Assembly (NCBI GenBank): GCA_003118195.1
Contig: BEXV01000159.1
Location: 173,575-237,574, forward strand
DNA length: 64,000 bases
From: Hemicentrotus pulcherrimus
Taxonomy: Eukaryota > Echinodermata > Echinoidea > Camarodonta > Strongylocentrotidae
Direction: 5' to 3'
A model generated the notes under the pieces. It made no database searches. It was not told the DNA's origin and saw only the letters and a list, made by a program, of their open reading frames with translations. The position numbers and the translations under genes are program-made. Below, piece after piece: positions 51,250 to 64,000 of this stretch; the stretch's first letter is position 1; each line of letters opens with the position of its first letter.

Positions 51250-51319
51250 GCTTCCAGTATCAAGTATTTTGTAAGAATAAGAAAATGCTCCCATTGATTC
51301 ATTCGGTTCTGTATCGTTA

Positions 51320-59281
<7,962 letters not shown>

Positions 59282-59303
59282 CGTTGTAGATTCTTGAAGA
59301 GCT
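59282..59303 (-). other. CCDC77: CCDC77 5' UTR or N-terminal coding extension of exon 1
   Basis: 22 bases between an acceptor-like CACCTGTAG and the ATG at 59281. In frame they read SALQESTT after joining to a TC left by the exon at 60048-60061. They are UTR if translation starts at 59281. Confidence 0.45.
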
Positions 59304-60047
59304 CTACAGGTGTTATAAAAAGTTATGAAACTTATTTAAGAGTGAAAATGTCCCTTTGTACGTAATAAAGGCAATATAATTGCACTTAACAGTTTACAAA
59401 ATACAAAATACAAGCAATATTGTTGCATCTTCAACTTTAAGAATAAGTTCTGAATTATGTTGGACATGATTAAGCAGTTCATATTGAGGGTTTGCTTCAC
59501 ACAGTGCATTTTGAGACCAAAAGCTGTGACCCAGCCACTTCAAAAGCAAAACAATATCAAACACAACAACGTTCAGCAATGCTGCATATGGAAAATGAAG
59601 TGTGATGATGTAGTTCAATTTTTCAAAAAAACAGATACCCATCCTGTCAAATAACCAGAAAAATTCAAATCAAAGGCGACAAGAATGATTTTGTGTGCTT
59701 TTATCAGCTTGCAAACAATTGAAATTTTCAGTAGCCTTATTAGGCCAATCATTACACAGCAGCCTTTTAAGTTTTATTTCCATACATTATGAGCAAAGAT
59801 GTCAATCTTCATCAACAAAAGAAAGTATTTTTAAAGAGCAAAAACAGTATTTTTGAAAAAATCTCTCATCTTGACATATATCGCCCAATAGAGCAGCTTT
59901 AAAAAACGGCAGTACAACGTACACGTACACGGCTCGTAGCACAACGTGCATACAGTACACATGGGTTGTTCGCAATGTGCGCAGTTTGGAGCCTGTATCA
60001 CCATCCTGGGTGCATCGTTTAAAGACTTAGGTGTATAATACACTTAC

Positions 60048-60061
60048 GACACGAAGCCCAT
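60048..60061 (-). CDS. CCDC77: Possible upstream CCDC77 coding exon (alternative start)
   Basis: On the - strand ATG GGC TTC GTG TC is followed by a strong donor, GTAAGTG. Spliced to 59303 it reads MGFVSALQESTT and runs in frame into MAHTPHST, adding 12 residues (531 total). A TAA four codons upstream closes the frame. Frame agreement has a one-in-three chance alone. The donor, acceptor and frame together make it reasonable but unproven. Confidence 0.4.
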
Positions 60062-60567
60062 GATCGGAACTTAGAAAAACATCAATAATTTTTTTTTTTT
60101 TTTTAATGAAAAATAAAAAATTACGTAACAAAACTAACAAAAAAAGTACAGCAGTACATGTATTCATAGCAACAAAAACGGAACAGTTGGCATCTCCGTA
60201 TAGGTTATCCTAAATACTAAATTTTGATTCATTTGCAAACAACTACAGCTCAAAAATTCTTGTAAACTTGGTGCACATGCAACAATGAATTACAAAATAA
60301 TCTGGAAAAGGTAATTTGGGGGGAAAAATTAAACAATTGAAACTGTAAATGCATTAAATGGCAGCTATTCTCAATTGAATTGAATGGTCACTCTATAAAT
60401 TTCTCCCATTTTTATATCATTTTGTTCATTTTTTGAATTTCTATTTCAAAAGCAATTCCAGACTAAACAAAGATTGATTAACATTACTCAACAATTTCAT
60501 GAAACAGATTGTCAAATAGGTCTAGGTCTACCTACACTGATACTGTCACAAATATGGTGTTCAGCGT

Positions 60568-60965
60568 TAAATAATAATAGTTCATCCTTATATAGCGCAT
60601 TTCAGGACCGCAGGCCCTCTCAATGCGCTTTTACAGATTACCCCGGTCTTCGGATTCATGCTTATCAGCACACAAGGTATGCAAATCTTCCACTCCCTCT
60701 GGAGCATTCCAGCCAGTCGCCATTTTACAAGCGCCACTTGCTAATCAAGCCACATTGACTTTTGCATCCTACTGGGAACCCATTAAACACATGGGTGGAG
60801 AATGGCAAATGTAGATCAATGTCTTGCCAAAGGACATTAGTGCCGCGACCCTGTACGTTTTGTACAGCGCTCAATGCGCAAAGTTCTTTGAGCGCGATGG
60901 GACTTGAACTGCAGACCTTGTGATCCACAGTCCGGTGACATATCCACTCGACCACAACGCTCTAG
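60568..60965 (-). mobile_element. tRNA-derived SINE, long form (~400 bp)
   Basis: On the - strand the head AGCGTTGTGGTCGAGTGGAT has a GTG anticodon-like loop and a B box near GCAGTTCAAGTCCC. The body has TAATGTCCTTTGGCAAGACA, shared with the + strand SINE at 47283. The end reads GCGCTATATAAGGATGAACT and then ATTATTATT. Whole architecture (tRNA head, body, tail) is visible, so it looks nearly complete. Confidence 0.8.
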
Positions 60966-63124
60966 ACTCTAGACGGCTTACAGACCCTAGAATCTAGACC
61001 CTATGCCTTATTTAATAATTTATTTCAATATTTGCCATAAAAAATCCAGCACATCAAATGTAGATCTAACAGTTTTAACTCTGTTTAGTGTCCCGGTAAT
61101 ATCTTCATCTTCCCTTCTTTATTTCTCTTTCCTCTTTTCAATTGGTGTCGAGATACTGAACGTCCGGCGTCCGCAACACGAACCCCTTGTTTTATTGCGC
61201 ACTATGGTTGGACACTTCCATTAGGTTTTGGTAAGCCGCCGGACCAGGCGTCCTCGAGCTATAGCATCCGACGATAGATCGACGGGCCCTTGCTCTAGTG
61301 ACTTCGAGCTCTGGCGTCTGGTTATTTATGTATCCACGATAATTACTCACACCTATCAAACTTATTCTTGTAATATACATTTTAATTTAATACATAGCTT
61401 AAAATGTAGACGATATAACATTATGAAACAAATTGCGAGTTCCAACTTACGGTTCTCACGGAAACGACACCATTCGAAATTTGTACGCAAACGATAAACG
61501 AAGAGGGCAGCATATTAGAGAGGGGGAGTGAAGGGGGAGGGTTCAAAAATGTTGGTAGTCCTGCCTGAGAAGGGGTGCTTTCAAAGGGGAAGGAACAAGC
61601 ATACACGTACCCTTTTGGGGGGAGCGGGGGTCGGATTCGAGGTAGCTGGACCTCACAAAATCATCTCAAATTGTTATGGGGGGGAGGGGTTCCAACTAGT
61701 TAGCAAAATACTTTCCTAATTATAGGATAACAATCCTGTGCGTAGGCATGCCGACACTTTTTCGCGCTGGGGCTGGTGTTTTCTTTCAAAATTTCAAAAA
61801 ATTTCCAAACGAGGAAAGCCTCAATAAGTGATTACAATTCAATTTTATTGTGAAAATGTTTTCATACAGGTACACATAAATTGCCAAAATTCCATCTTGT
61901 AATTGCCAGAATAAGAGATTGGGATTGTAAAATTATTCCTTTACAATTCTAGGAGTAGTTAAATAATCAAAGATGTCATTTTTTGGCTCACTTGCAACAG
62001 GTAGACATGAATATGCTTGTAGGTTAGTACATATCAGTTGACAAGTTTCAGAGTGATGCACAAATAATATTCTATGGTGCATTCGTGGGGTGACGCGAAA
62101 CCTTTTTTCTTCTGAACTGAGGGTGCCATGACTGAAATTAAAAAGGATTGAAAACGCTGCTCTGTGTCCTTAAATGAAATGCCCTATAATACAGAAACGT
62201 TGCAATTTTTCTACCTCAGGATGGATAATCATGTCTATTTTGTAGACCGGGCATTTTTTTATATATATTTTTTTTTTTTTNTGGAATAGCTACCGGGCAA
62301 TAAACCCCAAAGAATGTCAATAGGTCCTATACTTTTATAAGAAGAAAAAAATACTGACTAAGAATGGGGGGGGGGGCCAGGGTTGAACATTCAACACTCA
62401 TGGGCCTACAGAACCCAGACACTGAAAACAAATAATTGAAAGAGTCTTAAATGTCACATATTCCAATTCAAATTCAAATCATCATAAACATTAATTCCCG
62501 ACGTAGAAGGATTATCAAAACACACAAAACATTATGCAAAACAAAATAGACTCATGCTAAATAAAAACACCAACAAAGATTGTAGCTGCTACATGACATC
62601 ATGGTCGGATTACCCTTGACAAAGATCTGTTATATTGCTATACAAAATGAAAGCCAATTAAAGCTGAGTATGCCGAGTATTCTTTCGTTAAAATATTCAA
62701 ATGCCTTTTGGCTTTACTATAATAATAGCACATGTTGTCTTGTATCTATTGAAATCCATTGATAAATATCTGTTCGTGATTAATAAATTGATAGCTCATA
62801 TTTTGTTAAAAAAGATTCTTCTATTTTAAATATCTGCTCATAATCATTAAATCTATAGCTTGTAATTGTTTGAATAATAATAATACACGACATGTAGAAG
62901 GCCCCTAATGGTTGTTTTTAAGCGCACCATTGTCTTTCTAAAAATTCCTAAACCAAAACTTATAATAAACACACGAATTATAAATCTGTCCTTTATTCAA
63001 TAAATCATGCACATTATGATAATAAAAATAAAAATGAGATCAAACATAAGATCAAACATACAAGGAATAAAATGGTGTGCACCTCCTTTGACCGACTCAC
63101 AACTGAGCCCGTGTAGAATATCAT

Positions 63125-64000
63125 TCATAAATTAAAAAGGTGCGTTTTCAGCAAGGGACTGCGTTATATACATGAATATGCGCTGGTAATTTATTCCAAA
63201 GGATAGGGGCAATTACTGAAGAAGCTTGATCGCTATATCTTGTAACAGTATAAGTCCAAGGGTTAACTGCAAGGTTGATGATGATCGAAGAGGTCTTAAA
63301 GAACTAGAACAACGTAAGGAAATCAAATCTGAAAGATTGGGGGCTTTACCATGGAGAATTTTGTATGTCAAAAGAAAAACTTTAAATGTTATACGATGGT
63401 GTGTGGGAAGCCAATGAAGAGAAGGCAATGTAGGAGTAATGTGCTCAAATTTTCTCGAGAAAGTAACAAGCCTTGCAGCAGTATTCTGCATTCTTTGAAG
63501 TTGAAGTATAGGTATGCATGAGGAAGGCCAGAAAGAAGAGGAAAAAAATGAATTACAATAATCAAGGTATAGGTGGATACAAAGGCATGTGTTAATTTTG
63601 CAGTTGTGGGACGGTCAAGTATATCCTAATTTCCCCAATTTTAAAGATTCTATAAGATTCAGATTTATACGTTTTTAATATACTGCTGAAACGTAAGATT
63701 TTTTCAATGTCAATTATAACACCAAGGTCTCGTGCGTATACTACCCTTCAGTGAACCATCTCTGGTAACCAAAGAATAAGTGTTTCTGAAACCGGCGGTA
63801 GTATTATGTGGATACTTCAGATTTTCTTTCATTAAGAAAGACCCTAATGTAATCAGAACAACTTTTAAGTTTCCGATTCGCATCGTTTAAATGTGATTTT
63901 CCTTTGGATGGGGTCTTAATTTTATCATTTCTAGATCTTGTTTGCCAAATCATTGATTAGTCTCTAAATAGATTTTATTCGCATATTTGAAGGGGATTTT
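63125..64000 (-). mobile_element. Decayed non-LTR retrotransposon, 3' end of the reverse transcriptase (CR1/L2-like)
   Basis: On the - strand, pieces of the RT C-terminus appear in order but in shifting frames: YARDLGVIIDI; THAFVSTYTLDYCNSF; LQRMQNTAARLVTFSRKFEH; ITPTLPSLHWLPTHHRI; FLLTYKILHGKAP; then APILWNKLPAHI and SPLLKTHLFNL with a stop at 63125-63127. These are typical CR1/L2-type LINE motifs. Frameshifts near 63260 and 63160 and further damage beyond about 63500 show it is inactive. The element continues past the window edge. The one intact open stretch is 63213-63491. Confidence 0.85.

Larger units (their letters stand above)
48730..51319. other. Intergenic DNA between the convergent IQSEC and CCDC77 genes
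   Basis: AT-rich. Contains (AG)n runs at 48822-48838 and near 48953-48970, a poly-A run near 49291, and a MITE at 50381-50664. No coding exon seen. The right end probably includes the CCDC77 3' UTR. Confidence 0.6.
59304..63124. other. 5' flank of CCDC77 and intergenic DNA
   Basis: AT-rich DNA upstream of CCDC77 with a SINE at 60568-60965, T/A-rich runs near 60090 and 62270, and an N at 62281. Less AT-rich patches occur at about 61145-61330 and 61500-61700 but show no recognisable gene. A CCDC77 promoter presumably lies just right of 60061. I cannot identify a specific motif. Confidence 0.55.

Overview
This window is intron-rich animal nuclear DNA. It carries GT/AG introns from about 0.2 kb to 17 kb, long AT-rich non-coding stretches, tRNA-derived SINEs, many short inverted-repeat transposons and a decayed non-LTR retrotransposon. 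Two deuterostome-style genes occupy it. Their protein divergence from the human homologues and the repeat types (SINE tails with a GCGCTATA motif, TTTGTGAAACACCCCC elements) suggest a marine invertebrate deuterostome, most likely a sea urchin or close relative. That assignment is inference. Runs of N, and a near-perfect duplication lying across an N, mark a draft assembly.

Layout. From 4,089 to 45,581 the + strand carries one IQSEC/BRAG gene, encoding an ARF guanine-nucleotide exchange factor with an IQ motif, a Sec7 domain and a PH domain. I resolved 13 coding exons. Every junction has GT/AG borders and matching phase, and the spliced frame is 4,230 nt (1,409 residues plus stop). Intron 1 alone is 17.4 kb. 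From 59,281 down to 51,320 the - strand carries CCDC77, a coiled-coil protein of the centrosome/cilium class. It has 10 coding exons (1,560 nt, 519 residues plus stop), with a possible extra 5' exon at 60,048-60,061 adding 12 in-frame residues. The genes are convergent (tail to tail), with about 5.7 kb between their stop codons.

The rest is intronic or intergenic. Within it I could define TTAA-flanked mini-elements, several TIR/foldback elements (one a near-perfect 396-bp palindrome in IQSEC intron 4), four tRNA-like or 7SL-like SINEs, local tandem duplications, and a reverse-transcriptase remnant at the right edge (63,125-64,000, - strand).

The two proteins have no known joint pathway. IQSEC activates ARF GTPases at membranes and CCDC77 is a structural coiled-coil. 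Their adjacency is still notable because human IQSEC3 and CCDC77 also lie close together on 12p13.33. The most useful second-look items are that conserved linkage, the duplicated CCDC77 exon that cannot be spliced in twice without a frameshift, the partial duplication of another CCDC77 exon, the alternative CCDC77 start, a mini-transposon abutting an IQSEC splice donor, and a possible 7SL-like SINE. I saw no clearly new biological system.
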